A stretch of DNA of 64,000 bases from Epilithonimonas tenax DSM 16811 (lineage in GTDB: Bacteria > Bacteroidota > Bacteroidia > Flavobacteriales > Weeksellaceae): NCBI RefSeq assembly GCF_000428485.1, contig NZ_AUAA01000001.1:62001-126000 (forward strand). The letters are read 5' to 3'. The notes under the pieces were generated by a model. It saw nothing but the letters and a program-made list of their open reading frames with translations, had not been told where the DNA came from and ran no database searches. This document shows, one piece after another, positions 9,390 to 18,399 of the stretch. A program made the translations under genes and the position numbers. Each line of letters begins with the position of its first letter. Positions within the stretch are counted from its first letter, which is position 1.

Positions 9390-10075
9390 ATGAAAATAAT
9401 AGCGAGTTTCATATTTACTTTGATAATGTCTCAAGCAATATTTGGACAATTTGCAATTATTTCGGATAAAGATGGTTTCGTAAACGTTAGAAATTCCGCA
9501 AATATTGGAAACAATATTTCTGAAAAATTGGAAAATGGTTTTGTAATATATTCTTTTGAGCCAAAGGGTAATTGGATTAATATTGATTATAAAAAGAATG
9601 GGAAAGAATTAAACGGATATATTTATTAAAATAGAATAAAATTTATCACTGATTTTACAAAGGTAGTTCATAAATCAAATTATGGTGGAGTTATAGAATT
9701 GGAGATGAAAATGTGAAAATTGAAATCAGTGGAACCAATTTTATAAGGAAAAAGTATAAGTTGACTTTCTACAAAAATACAAATCAATTAGATAAAATAG
9801 ATGATTTGCCAATTTTTGGAACAGATGGAAATATTCCTAAAAAAGAGTATAAATCAATTAACATTGAAATTAATAATGAAAAAATACGACTCCCACATAT
9901 TGCTTTGAAAAATTTGTACGAGCCAAACCTACTATTTGCTGGAGCAAATTATGATGAAAAAAATGACATTTTATACATCTACTCGTCAAACAGTGATGGA
10001 GCAGGAAGCTATGAAGTAATATGGGTCATAGAAAAGAAGAAATTCAAAGAAAGAATTGAAGCTTACGGCTTTTAA
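9390..10075 (+). pseudogene. SH3-domain secreted protein, broken by a stop and a frameshift
   Basis: Two open pieces form one flavobacterial SH3-type protein. The 5' piece (9390-9629) has a signal peptide ending IFGQ and a bacterial SH3 motif (DGFVNVRNSANIGN). Its TAA at 9627 is read through in the same frame as NRIKFITDFTKVVHKSNYGG up to about 9700. There the frame must shift so that the 3' piece continues DENVKIEISGTNF and ends in SDGAGSYEVIW...EAYGF. Both pieces match the order of intact relatives I recall. The gene therefore carries one nonsense codon and one frameshift near 9700-9704, unless these are sequencing errors. The base composition is more AT-rich than its neighbours, which suggests an insertion into the ligase cluster. 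Confidence 0.7.
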
Positions 10076-10137
10076 AAACTGACATAAAAAATAATAAAAG
10101 GTAAATCATTTTACTTCTACACAATACAAATTTGAAA

Positions 10138-11349
10138 ATGAATATGGAAAAAACAATGGTCTGCATTTCCTGCTACTACAAAGGTTACGACTTTATGGAC
10201 GAGTGCAAAAAGCTTGGAAACAAAGTCATTCTCATCACCTCAGAAAACCTGAAAGACAAACCGTGGCCTTGGCACGCGATAGACGAGGTTTATTATATGC
10301 CAGAAATTGAAGCATCGGTTTGGAATCTGGATCATCTTGTTCAGGGTTTTGCTTATCTGATGAAAAACCATCAGATAGATGCTGTGATTGCGTTAGACGA
10401 TTTTGATGTGGAAAAAGCGGCAATGATTCGTGAAACTTACCGCATTCCGGGAATGGGACAGACGACACACCGCTATTTCCGTGATAAACTCGCAATGCGC
10501 CAGCAGGCCAAAGACAACGGTATTTCTGTGCCAGAATTTTCATCGATTTTCAATGATGCAAAACTGCATCAGTTTACGCAAGATGTGGCTGGACCTTGGG
10601 TTTTAAAACCACGTTCTGAAGCGTCGGCGAGCGGAATCATCAAAATTAATTCAGCCGATGAACTTTGGCCTGCGGTAGAAACGCTAGGCAACGAACGCTA
10701 TAAGTTCTTGCTGGAAGCCTTCAAGCCAGGCGATGTTTATCACGTTGACTGCTTGGTTTACAACAAAGAAATTGTGTTTTCCTGCTTTTCAAAGTACCTT
10801 TCTCCACCAATGAAAGTGTCTCACGAAGGCGGTGTTTTCCGCACCAAAACTTTAGCGAAAGATTCAGAAGAAGCAATGGGTCTGGAAAAAATTAATAAAG
10901 AAGTGTTAGACAAATTCGGAATTCAAAACGGTGCAACTCACAGCGAATATATTCGGGGAATCGACGGGCAATATTACTTCCTCGAGACATCATCAAGAGT
11001 TGGTGGCGCACACATTCCCGATATGGTGGAAGCGGCGACTGGCGTTAATATCTGGAGAGAATGGGCAAAACTGGAAAATGCATTATTAGCCGGTGAAAAA
11101 TATGCGGTTGAAGAAACTCGGAAACTATTTTCAGGTTTAATTGTTTCTCTTGCCAAAGAAAAACATTCTGATACAAGCGACCTTCAAAATGAAGATGTTG
11201 AAAAATTCCTACCAATCGATTACCACATTGGAATTGTTTACAAAGCAACAACCGAAGAAAGAATACAGGAAAGACTGGACCAAGCTGCAGTAATTGTTAC
11301 AGAAAGAATCCTCAATATTCTACCTCCGAAAGACAAATCCACGAGTTAA
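10138..11349 (+). CDS. ATP-grasp ligase (carbamoyl-phosphate-synthase-like fold), cluster member 1
   Basis: 403 aa, cytosolic. ATP-grasp features are clear: the ATP-binding lysine strand VLKPRSEASASG (near 155), the FLLEAFKPGDVYHVDC strand (near 195), and the metal-binding YFLETSSRVGGAHIPD segment (near 280), where the E and S/N positions fit Mg-ATP ligands. Such enzymes activate a carboxylate as an acyl phosphate and join it to an amine or thiol. ATG 10138 is preferred to a TTG two codons upstream; ATG 10144 is also possible. The C-terminal 70 residues lie beyond the core. The substrate is unknown. The gene sits between the peptidase and a second esterase in the cluster. Confidence 0.78.
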   Translation: MNMEKTMVCISCYYKGYDFMDECKKLGNKVILITSENLKDKPWPWHAIDEVYYMPEIEASVWNLDHLVQGFAYLMKNHQIDAVIALDDFDVEKAAMIRETYRIPGMGQTTHRYFRDKLAMRQQAKDNGISVPEFSSIFNDAKLHQFTQDVAGPWVLKPRSEASASGIIKINSADELWPAVETLGNERYKFLLEAFKPGDVYHVDCLVYNKEIVFSCFSKYLSPPMKVSHEGGVFRTKTLAKDSEEAMGLEKINKEVLDKFGIQNGATHSEYIRGIDGQYYFLETSSRVGGAHIPDMVEAATGVNIWREWAKLENALLAGEKYAVEETRKLFSGLIVSLAKEKHSDTSDLQNEDVEKFLPIDYHIGIVYKATTEERIQERLDQAAVIVTERILNILPPKDKSTS

Positions 11350-11428
11350 ATTTTTGACTTTGAAGACTTCATAAGGACAGTTTTAATTAATCTTTCACCC
11401 ATGATCATTGATCAATTATAAAATACAT

Positions 11429-12142
11429 ATGCCTCAAATCACACATACAGACTATTATTCACAAATCCTTGGGAAAAGCATCAAGGTAGAAGTCACAGGA
11501 CATTTCGGAACTCCGGTCATTATGTTTCCGACTTCGCAGGGTTCTTACACCCAAAATGCAGATTTCCATTTGAACGGAAGCATCTCATGGTTCACAGACA
11601 ATGGCAAGCTAAAACTCTTCAATCTGGAAACCATTGATGCTTTAAGCTTTTACAATAAAAATATTTCGGCGCACGACAGGATCAGAAACTACGAATTGTA
11701 CGTTCAGTTTCTAGTTCAGGAGTTCATTCCTTTTATCCAGAAAACGCACAACACGCATAGAGTTGTGGTTGCGGGTGCAAGTTTTGGAGGTTATCACGCT
11801 GCTAATTTTGCCTTCAGATACCCAGATTTAGTATCACATCTTTTCTGTTTGTCTGGTGCCTTTTCGATCAGAAATTTTATGGACGGGATCCAGGATGAGC
11901 TGGTTTATTTTAACTGTCCGGACGAGTTTCTAAAGAACGACGATGCCTGGAAATACAAGCATATGCACATCATCCTCAGCACTTCTGATCGTGATATCTG
12001 TCTGGAACCAACGAGGAGAATGGCAGGAATTCTCACAGCAAAAGGCATCAACCATTGGTACGACGAACAGAAATGGATAGACCACGATTGGGTGCTTTGG
12101 AGAATGGTTTTTCCAAAATTTATTGGGCGATTTTTCGGGTAA
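11429..12142 (+). CDS. Putative esterase, alpha/beta-hydrolase fold
   Basis: 237 aa, no signal peptide. The nucleophile elbow GASFGG has Ser118, and a late His-Asp pair (KWIDHDWVLWR) is a candidate for the catalytic His. The closest family I can name is the putative-esterase group (esterase D/enterochelin-esterase-like C-terminal domain). ATG 11429 is chosen over an upstream TTG because homology-like sequence starts at MPQITHTDYYS. It lies 79 bases after the first ATP-grasp gene and is the second hydrolase of the cluster. Two esterases in one ligase cluster suggest separate release and turnover steps, which is inference. Confidence 0.75.
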   Translation: MPQITHTDYYSQILGKSIKVEVTGHFGTPVIMFPTSQGSYTQNADFHLNGSISWFTDNGKLKLFNLETIDALSFYNKNISAHDRIRNYELYVQFLVQEFIPFIQKTHNTHRVVVAGASFGGYHAANFAFRYPDLVSHLFCLSGAFSIRNFMDGIQDELVYFNCPDEFLKNDDAWKYKHMHIILSTSDRDICLEPTRRMAGILTAKGINHWYDEQKWIDHDWVLWRMVFPKFIGRFFG

Positions 12143-12234
12143 GCCAAGCTTAAATCAAATTTAAAAACAACAACAAATCACAATAACTGCAGAGTTCTTC
12201 ATTAGGATTTCTGACAATCAAAAACAAAAAAATT

Positions 12235-13185
12235 ATGGCAAAAAAAATTGGAATTTTATTCGGAATGGAAGACACTTTCCCGTGGGCATTCATCGACAAA
12301 GTCAATGAGTTGGGAAAAGGCGAATACATTGCTGAACCAGTACAAATAGACAAATTGGAACAAGGCGCAGATTACGGTTATGCCGTGATCATTGACAGGA
12401 TTTCGCAAGACGTACCATTCTACAGAGCTTATCTTAAAAATGCGGCGGTTAGCGGAACTTACGTGATCAACAATCCATTTTGGTGGAGTGCAGATGAGAA
12501 ATTTTTCAACAATGCGTTGATGCTAAAAATAGGAATTCCATTGCCGAAAACCGTTTTGCTCCCTTCTTATGAAAGACCTACCAATACCTCAGAAACATCA
12601 TTCAGAAACCTGAAATTTCCGCACGATTGGGATTACATCTTTAATTATGTTGGATTTCCGGCTTACATGAAACCGCACGACGGTGGCGGCTGGAGAAATG
12701 TTTACCGTGTAGAAAGTCCAGAAGACATGTGGGCAAAACACGCTGAGACAGAGCAATTGGTAATGATGGTACAGGAAGAGATTGTTTTTGAAGATTACTA
12801 CCGCGTTTATTGCTTAGGCAGAAAGTACGTTCACATTATGCCGTACGAACCGAGAAATCCGCACCATTTGAGATATGCAACCACGCATCAAACAGAAGGT
12901 AAAGAACTTGAAGCATTACTGAAAAAAATCACAGATTACACGTTGAAAATGAATGAAGCTTTGGGCTACGATTTCAACACGGTAGAATTTGCTGTGAGAG
13001 ATGGCATTCCTTACGCCATCGACTTCTGCAATCCTGCACCAGATGCAGACAAAAACTCTGTTGGTGAAGAAAACTTTGAATGGATTGTAGAACACGCTGC
13101 AAAACTGGCCATCGAAAAAGCCAAAGATTACAAACCAGGGAAAGTGAATATCAACTGGGGGAAATTTGTGACCAACAAACTTTAA
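12235..13185 (+). CDS. RimK-like ATP-grasp protein, cluster member 2
   Basis: 316 aa, cytosolic. N-terminal Rossmann-like part (KKIGILFGMEDTFPWAFID), then an ATP-grasp core with FPAYMKPHDGGGWRNVYRV (Lys and glycine loop near 145-163) and a late acidic/Asn pair in YAIDFCNPAPDAD (near 260-272) for Mg binding. The pattern is of peptide or amino-acid ligases of the RimK/D-Ala-ligase type. It is followed, after a repeat-filled gap, by the YbdK-like ligase. Which carboxylate it activates cannot be told from sequence. Confidence 0.78.
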   Translation: MAKKIGILFGMEDTFPWAFIDKVNELGKGEYIAEPVQIDKLEQGADYGYAVIIDRISQDVPFYRAYLKNAAVSGTYVINNPFWWSADEKFFNNALMLKIGIPLPKTVLLPSYERPTNTSETSFRNLKFPHDWDYIFNYVGFPAYMKPHDGGGWRNVYRVESPEDMWAKHAETEQLVMMVQEEIVFEDYYRVYCLGRKYVHIMPYEPRNPHHLRYATTHQTEGKELEALLKKITDYTLKMNEALGYDFNTVEFAVRDGIPYAIDFCNPAPDADKNSVGEENFEWIVEHAAKLAIEKAKDYKPGKVNINWGKFVTNKL

Positions 13186-13203
13186 AACTTCACTACTATT
13201 TAT

Positions 13204-13390
13204 GGCAGCTTAATCCGACTTCCGCTCCCAAACCTAACGAAGTGGTTCGACGAGTCAATCTTTTTGCAGACGATTTTGGTTTGAATAGAACTCAAGTCCA
13301 AGCAAAAAAGGATTTCCGCTCAAACCTAACGAAGTGGTTCATCGATTCAAATGAAAAAATAGAAAAGAAGAGATAAGTCGGGCTGCTGTA
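13204..13390. repeat. Modular intergenic repeat, copy 1, with a doubled insert
   Basis: Fills most of the 273-base gap between two ligase genes. Its ends (GGCAGCTT... and ...TCGGGCTGC) and middle (TTGAATAGAACTCAAGTCCAAGCAAAAAAGGATTTCCGCTC) match the reverse complement of the copy at 44112-44220. Two copies of AAACCTAACGAAGTGGTTC (13230-13248, 13322-13340) are inserted at equivalent sites in the two halves. Confidence 0.7.
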
Positions 13391-13458
13391 ATTCAATGTT
13401 AAAAATTAAAAATACAAAACTAATTACTAACTAACTTTAACTAACAAACACAAATAAT

Positions 13459-14562
13459 ATGCACAGATTTACGATAGGTGTAGAAGAAGAATATCAAATC
13501 ATAGACGCCGAAACACGGGATCTCGTCTCACACGTTTCCAAAATAATAGAAGGCGGAAAAGCAGTTTTGAGCGAAAACCTAAAACACGAGATGCACGAAT
13601 CTGTCGTAGAGATGGAAACCGGAATCTGCGAAAACATCCAGCAAGCCCGTCAGGAATTGACTGACCTCAGAAGACATCTTGTAAAAACGGCTCACGACCA
13701 AGGTCTCAGAGTTGCCGGCGGCGGAACGCACCCTTTTTCTCACTGGAAAGATAATCCCATCACAAAAGATGCACGTTACGACAAAATCGTGAGCGATCTT
13801 GGCGACGTTGCCAGATCCAACCTGATCTTTGGCTTGCACGTCCACATTGGGATTCCGGATCGTGAAGAAGGAATCAGAATTCAAAATGTGATGCGTTACT
13901 TTTTGCCTCACGTTTATGCTTTATCTACAAACTCACCGTTTTGGGTGGGAAGACTGACTGGTTTCAAATCGTACAGACAGGAGGTTTTCGCCAAGTTCCC
14001 GCGAACTGGTTTACCAAGTTACTTTGCAAGCGTGGCAGAATTTGATGCTTATGTCAATCTAATGGTAAAAACCGGAACGATTGACAACGCCAAGAAAATC
14101 TGGTGGGATTTGAGAGTTCATCCCTTCTACCCAACCATCGAATTTAGAATCTGTGATATGCCGATGACCATTGATGAAACCGTTTGTCTGGCAGCAATCA
14201 TGCAAGCTTTGGTAGCGAAAATTTATAAAATGCACCAGCAAAATACCAGCTATAGAAGTTACAGAAGATTACTCTTAACCGAAAACAAATGGCGTGCTTC
14301 CAAGGACGGAATCGATGCGCATCTAATTGATTTTGGTAAAGAAGCCAGTGTTCCGTACAGAGATCTTTTGGAAGAATTATTAGCTTTCATTGATGACGTC
14401 GTGGACGATTTGGGATGCAGAAAAGAGGTAGAATATGCGAGAGAGATTTGCAAAATGGGAACCGGAGCAGACCGTCAATTGAAAGTCTATAATGAAACTG
14501 GTGGTGATCTTAAAAAAGTAGTAGATTACATGATTTATGAAACTGAAAAAGGATTAATTTGA
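13459..14562 (+). CDS. Carboxylate-amine ligase, YbdK/GCS2 family
   Basis: 367 aa, cytosolic, the usual length for the YbdK group of the glutamate-cysteine ligase 2 superfamily (glutamine-synthetase-like fold). The N-terminal GVEEEYQIID (6-15) is the family signature, with glutamates expected to bind Mg-ATP. GGGTHPFSHW (near 87) and the FGLHVHIGIPD strand (near 118) are also typical. Such enzymes form gamma-glutamyl-type amides; E. coli YbdK has weak glutamate-cysteine ligase activity. It is probably the second distinct amide-forming fold in this cluster, after ATP-grasp. A glutamate or glutamate-like substrate is plausible but not shown. Confidence 0.88.
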   Translation: MHRFTIGVEEEYQIIDAETRDLVSHVSKIIEGGKAVLSENLKHEMHESVVEMETGICENIQQARQELTDLRRHLVKTAHDQGLRVAGGGTHPFSHWKDNPITKDARYDKIVSDLGDVARSNLIFGLHVHIGIPDREEGIRIQNVMRYFLPHVYALSTNSPFWVGRLTGFKSYRQEVFAKFPRTGLPSYFASVAEFDAYVNLMVKTGTIDNAKKIWWDLRVHPFYPTIEFRICDMPMTIDETVCLAAIMQALVAKIYKMHQQNTSYRSYRRLLLTENKWRASKDGIDAHLIDFGKEASVPYRDLLEELLAFIDDVVDDLGCRKEVEYAREICKMGTGADRQLKVYNETGGDLKKVVDYMIYETEKGLI

Positions 14563-14628
14563 TGCTCACTAATGCGTGATAAATCACACTCGTTTTGTCA
14601 CTCCAAATTAACTCCAATTTAAAATTCT

Positions 14629-14636
14629 TAATTTTG
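14629..14636 (+). promoter_or_regulatory. Candidate -7 promoter element TAATTTTG inside the ligase cluster
   Basis: Matches TAnnTTTG, 16 bases before the amidotransferase ATG. It could start a separate transcript for the last two cluster genes. No clear -33 box. Confidence 0.35.
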
Positions 14637-14652
14637 TAAAAATTTCACCGAT

Positions 14653-15504
14653 ATGAGTAAAAACGATGTAAGAATTGCGCTTTTGGATATGAACAACAAC
14701 CACCCAAACCAAGGAATGCGCAATATCAAAGAATTATCCAAAACTTTTCAAAAACAGTCTGATGACAACGTTTCGGTAGAGATCTTTGACGTTCGTTACA
14801 AAAACGAAATGCCGAATATGGCTGATTTTGATATATTTTTATCTTCAGGAGGTCCTGGAAATCCGCACCCAGAAGGCCACGAATGGGAAAATAAATATGC
14901 TGGATTTCTAGATCAGATTTGGAAACACAATCAGGTCAATGAGCAGAAAAAATATGCTTTTTTGGTTTGTCATTCCTTTCAATTGGCAGTGATCCATTTT
15001 GGAATTGCTAACGTTTGTAAAAGAAAATCGTATTCTTTTGGCGTCATGCCCATCCACAAATCTGAAGATGCCGAAAAAGAATTTCTGTTCAAAAATCTTC
15101 CAGATCCCTTCTATGCAGTCGATTCGCGAGCTTACCAATGTATCGAACCGAACCAGGAAAAGATTGATCAACTGGGAATGAAAGTCGTGGCTCTGGAAAA
15201 GTACCGCCCCACTGTGCATCTTGAAAGAGCGCTGATGGCCGTTCGTTTTTCTGAGGAAATCTTTGGAACGCAATTTCACCCCGAAGCCGACCCGACAGGC
15301 TTTGTAAAAAACCTTGAAGACGAAAAAAATAAAACAGCAATGATCGAAACATTCGGAATGGAAAAATATCTGGAAACCATTGATAGAATGAATGACGATG
15401 ACAAAATCGTTCTGACACAGGCTCAGATCATTCCTCGATTTTTGAAATTCGCATCTGAGCAGATCACTAAAAATAGTTCTCGGTTGATGGTTGATGGCCG
15501 ATAG
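14653..15504 (+). CDS. Class I glutamine amidotransferase-like protein
   Basis: 283 aa, cytosolic. The triad of triad-type amidotransferases is present: Cys106 in the nucleophile elbow (FLVCHSFQLA) and His209/Glu211 in QFHPEADP; an oxyanion-like glycine loop is at SSGGPGNP (near 65). It should hydrolyse glutamine or a gamma-glutamyl compound. No synthase partner for the ammonia is fused, so it may feed an ATP-grasp partner in the cluster, or act as a gamma-glutamyl hydrolase that removes a protecting group, as PuuD does. The C-terminus ends in a GTTGATG-repeat-encoded tail (LMVDGR). Confidence 0.82.
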   Translation: MSKNDVRIALLDMNNNHPNQGMRNIKELSKTFQKQSDDNVSVEIFDVRYKNEMPNMADFDIFLSSGGPGNPHPEGHEWENKYAGFLDQIWKHNQVNEQKKYAFLVCHSFQLAVIHFGIANVCKRKSYSFGVMPIHKSEDAEKEFLFKNLPDPFYAVDSRAYQCIEPNQEKIDQLGMKVVALEKYRPTVHLERALMAVRFSEEIFGTQFHPEADPTGFVKNLEDEKNKTAMIETFGMEKYLETIDRMNDDDKIVLTQAQIIPRFLKFASEQITKNSSRLMVDGR

Positions 15505-15565
15505 CTTTACCACTTAGACTAAAATCCAATAACGATCAACTGACCACTAAAAACACAATTAAACT

Positions 15566-16747
15566 ATGATCCCAAAATACAGAACTCAATTTAACAACGA
15601 CTTTTCCCACGACAAATATCAGAAAACAAATAAGCTCATCATGGAGAAATGCGGTCAGGAAGCCGCGTTTCGTCTTTCTGAAAGTCCCATTTTTCTGACG
15701 AACGATTTTTGGAACAAGCTGGACGACACTTCAAAATCCATTATTTCGCAAATCAAAACTATGTCTGACGAAGAATTAAGCAAAGCGATTCCCGCCAATT
15801 GCAATGTTCCGAATGACACCAAAAAACCTCATTTTCTGGCTATCGATTTTGGGATTTGTCAGGATAAAAATGGCGAGATCATTCCGCAATTAATAGAACT
15901 CCAGGCTTTCCCAAGCTTGTTTGGATTTCAAAGGTTGTTTGAGGAAGTGATCACAGAAGTTTATCCTTTTCTTAATGATTTGAAAAAGTCACTTTCGCAG
16001 GAAGCATTTGTTAAAAAACTGAAAGCTGTGATTGTTGGCGATGAGAATCCTGAGAATGTAATCTTGCTGGAAATCTATCCTGAAAAACAAAAAACAGCGG
16101 TTGATTTTGTGCTGACAGAACAACTATTAGGAATCAAAACAGTTTGTCTGACGAAAGTTAAAAAGGAAGGTCAAAAATTATTCTACGAAAAGGATGGGAA
16201 ATCAATTCCAATCCATCGTATTTACAATCGCGTTATTTTTGACGAATTGGATAAAATCGAAGGTTTGAAAACTGAGTTTGATTTCCGCGAGGATGTGGAC
16301 GTAGAATGGATCACGCATCCCAATTGGTTTTTCAAAATTTCAAAATATATTCTTCCCAAATTGAAACACGCGTTTGTCCCGAAAAGTTACTTCTTGTCTG
16401 ATTTCCCAGAAAATGAAACACTTGAAAACTTTGTTTTAAAACCACTTTTCTCTTTTGCAGGAAGCGGCGTTAACTTGAATCCGACTCAGGAAATTATTGA
16501 TCAAATTAATGATAAAGAAAATTACATCCTCCAAAGAAAAGTAACTTACGCACCACTTTTTGAAGACATCAATGGGGAATTTTCCAAAGCAGAAATACGT
16601 TTGCTATTTGGCTGGGAGCCTACAAAAGAAGATCCGGAACTTCTTGTCAATCTGGTTAGGATGACGAAAGCTGAAATGGTCAACGTCGATTTCAATAAGA
16701 AGGATGCGATTTGGATCGGCAGTTCTATGGCGTTTTTTGGGGATTAG
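15566..16747 (+). CDS. Circularly permuted ATP-grasp-like protein (glutathionylspermidine-synthase-like), cluster member 3
   Basis: 393 aa, cytosolic. The order of motifs suggests a circular permutation: the acidic metal-binding strand IELQAFPSLFGFQ (Glu111) comes before the ATP-binding lysine strand FVLKPLFSFAGSG (Lys292), followed by YILQRKVTYAPLF and EIRLLFGW. This is the reverse of ordinary ATP-grasp order and is like glutathionylspermidine synthetase. Such enzymes join a peptide carboxylate to a polyamine or amino group. It is the last gene of the cluster, 61 bases after the amidotransferase. The permuted assignment is from motif order only. Confidence 0.62.
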   Translation: MIPKYRTQFNNDFSHDKYQKTNKLIMEKCGQEAAFRLSESPIFLTNDFWNKLDDTSKSIISQIKTMSDEELSKAIPANCNVPNDTKKPHFLAIDFGICQDKNGEIIPQLIELQAFPSLFGFQRLFEEVITEVYPFLNDLKKSLSQEAFVKKLKAVIVGDENPENVILLEIYPEKQKTAVDFVLTEQLLGIKTVCLTKVKKEGQKLFYEKDGKSIPIHRIYNRVIFDELDKIEGLKTEFDFREDVDVEWITHPNWFFKISKYILPKLKHAFVPKSYFLSDFPENETLENFVLKPLFSFAGSGVNLNPTQEIIDQINDKENYILQRKVTYAPLFEDINGEFSKAEIRLLFGWEPTKEDPELLVNLVRMTKAEMVNVDFNKKDAIWIGSSMAFFGD

Positions 16748-16815
16748 TTATATCAATTTCAATGTAAAAACTATTCGCAGTTGATTTTTTCAAATTTCCT
16801 CTGGCTTATTTTTTG

Positions 16816-16839
16816 ACATAGTTTCTCAAAAAACTATGT
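16816..16839 (+). promoter_or_regulatory. Inverted repeat covering the DUF421 start codon
   Basis: Perfect 9-bp inverted repeat ACATAGTTT / AAACTATGT (16816-16824, 16831-16839) with a six-base loop. The ATG at 16836 lies within the 3' arm, so an RNA hairpin would sequester the start. Confidence 0.5.
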
Positions 16840-17540
16840 TCCTAACTAGCGAATCATTCGACTTAAAACAAATTTTACTCGGCTCCGAAGAATGGAGTTT
16901 CCTTTTGGAAACGGTTCTTAGGACAAGTATTATGTTCCTCATTATCATTTTCGGACTTCGGCTTCTGGGGAAAAGAGGCGTCAAACAATTATCTGTTTTT
17001 GAGTTGGTAGTAATTATCGGATTAGGTTCTGCCGCTGGTGATCCGATGTTTTATAAGGATGTTGGAATTCTGCCGGCTTTGGTGGTATTCACAATGATCA
17101 TCAGTCTGTACAGTATCATTACCTACATTATTGGGAGAAGTAAAAAGTTCGAAAAACTGGTAGAAGGAAAGCCGATTTGCTTGATAGACAACGGTATTTT
17201 CTGTATTGAAGATTTCAAAAAAGAAGCGCTCGGCGAAGACGAATTCTTTGCTGAACTGAGACTGAAGGGCATTTCTCATCTGGGACAAGTCGAAAAAGCG
17301 ATTGAGGAAATTTCCGGAGAGGTAAGTGTTTTCTACTTTGAAGACCACGACATTAAGTATGGTCTACCCATCATGCCCACTTCATTAGAAAGCGTAGTAA
17401 AGACATTCACTGCAAAAGCACATTATTCCTGCACTTTTTGTGGTTATACAGAACAATTTGACATCCACGGAAAAAGCCATTGTAAAGTTTGTGGCAAAGA
17501 TGAATGGGTAGAATCTTCCAACAAAAAAAGGATCTCCTAA
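16836..17540 (+). CDS. DUF421 (YetF-type) membrane protein with C-terminal zinc ribbon
   Basis: 234 aa. Three hydrophobic helices (about 25-100) are followed by the cytosolic DUF421 domain; FGLRLLGKRGVKQLSVFELVV is the family hallmark. The last 45 residues add two CxxC knuckles (CTFCGY and CKVCGKDEW), spaced like a rubredoxin or zinc-ribbon fold, which is not part of the plain DUF421 architecture I know. Function unknown; membrane-associated metal or redox sensing is a guess from the ribbon. The end overlaps the convergent HAD gene by four bases. Confidence 0.8.
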   Translation: MFLTSESFDLKQILLGSEEWSFLLETVLRTSIMFLIIIFGLRLLGKRGVKQLSVFELVVIIGLGSAAGDPMFYKDVGILPALVVFTMIISLYSIITYIIGRSKKFEKLVEGKPICLIDNGIFCIEDFKKEALGEDEFFAELRLKGISHLGQVEKAIEEISGEVSVFYFEDHDIKYGLPIMPTSLESVVKTFTAKAHYSCTFCGYTEQFDIHGKSHCKVCGKDEWVESSNKKRIS

Positions 17541-18190
17541 AAGATTTTCAGTTTTTCGACATCCAATTCATCAAAATGGTGGATCACAAGATCTGCGGTT
17601 TCATAATTCTGGTTTTTACTGTTGGCACTTTTGTACCCCACACAGAATATATCTGCAGCATTGGCGGCCAGGATACCGTTGGTACTGTCTTCTATCACGA
17701 TACACTTCGATCTGTCGTTTCCGGAAAGTCTTTGTGCTTCTATGAAAATGGCAGGATGTGGTTTTGATTCCGGAAAATCTTCACCACTCACGAGGTATGA
17801 GAAAAAAGGAAACAAATCGAAACGTCTGAAGACCCGATCTATGGTAGATTTGGCTGCGGAAGATGCCAGTATCAACTGAAAATCATGAGCATATAATTGA
17901 TTGATCAAAGACCCTACACCATCTAACAATTTCAAATCTGGATCTGTATCAAAAAGCTCATAAAAAACGGTTCTTTTTCTCTGGATCAGTTCTTCTGCAT
18001 TGGTATCAATCCCGAAAATATCTTTGATCATCTGGTAGACATTTCGGGTAGATTTGCCGGTAAATTTTGAGAATAATTCGGCATCAACATCGATATTCAA
18101 TTCTCCAAAATGTTGGTAGTAAGCTTTTTTGTGAAGTGGTTCTGTATCTACAATCACGCCGTCCATATCAAAAATAACCGTGTTCTTCAT
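17537..18190 (-). CDS. HAD-superfamily phosphatase, beta-phosphoglucomutase-like
   Basis: 217 aa cytosolic hydrolase. Motif I FDMDGVIVDTE has nucleophile Asp8 and acid Asp10; motif II SSAAKS, motif III Lys near SKPHP, and motif IV VIEDSTNG are all visible, with a helical cap between motifs I and II. This is the beta-PGM/Gph subgroup, so the substrate is likely a sugar phosphate or phosphoglycolate. The start is the ATG at 18190; a TTG two codons earlier is in frame. It is convergent with the DUF421 gene. Confidence 0.85.
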   Translation of the reverse strand: MKNTVIFDMDGVIVDTEPLHKKAYYQHFGELNIDVDAELFSKFTGKSTRNVYQMIKDIFGIDTNAEELIQRKRTVFYELFDTDPDLKLLDGVGSLINQLYAHDFQLILASSAAKSTIDRVFRRFDLFPFFSYLVSGEDFPESKPHPAIFIEAQRLSGNDRSKCIVIEDSTNGILAANAADIFCVGYKSANSKNQNYETADLVIHHFDELDVEKLKIF

Positions 18191-18399
18191 CTGCAAATTT
18201 CTCTTTTTTTTAATTCATTAATTCGTGCAAAAATAGGGATTCTAAATGGGTTGTTTTGATTAAATACGATTCAAATTATCAATTTTAAGCTTTAATTATT
18301 TGGTACAAATTAACATTTAGCAAATCAATTTTAGTAATTTTTTATAACAGGAAGCGTTGTATTTAAAGTATTTTTATCAAAAATTAAAACCGTTTTTAT

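Noticed and set aside
13080-13376. 98-codon plus-strand open frame over the end of the RimK-like gene and the following repeat
   Set aside because: Mostly antiphase reading of the ligase gene and of repeat DNA; no signal of real coding.
14908-15513. 201-codon minus-strand frame opposite the amidotransferase
   Set aside because: Antisense shadow of a gene with an intact Cys-His-Glu triad.
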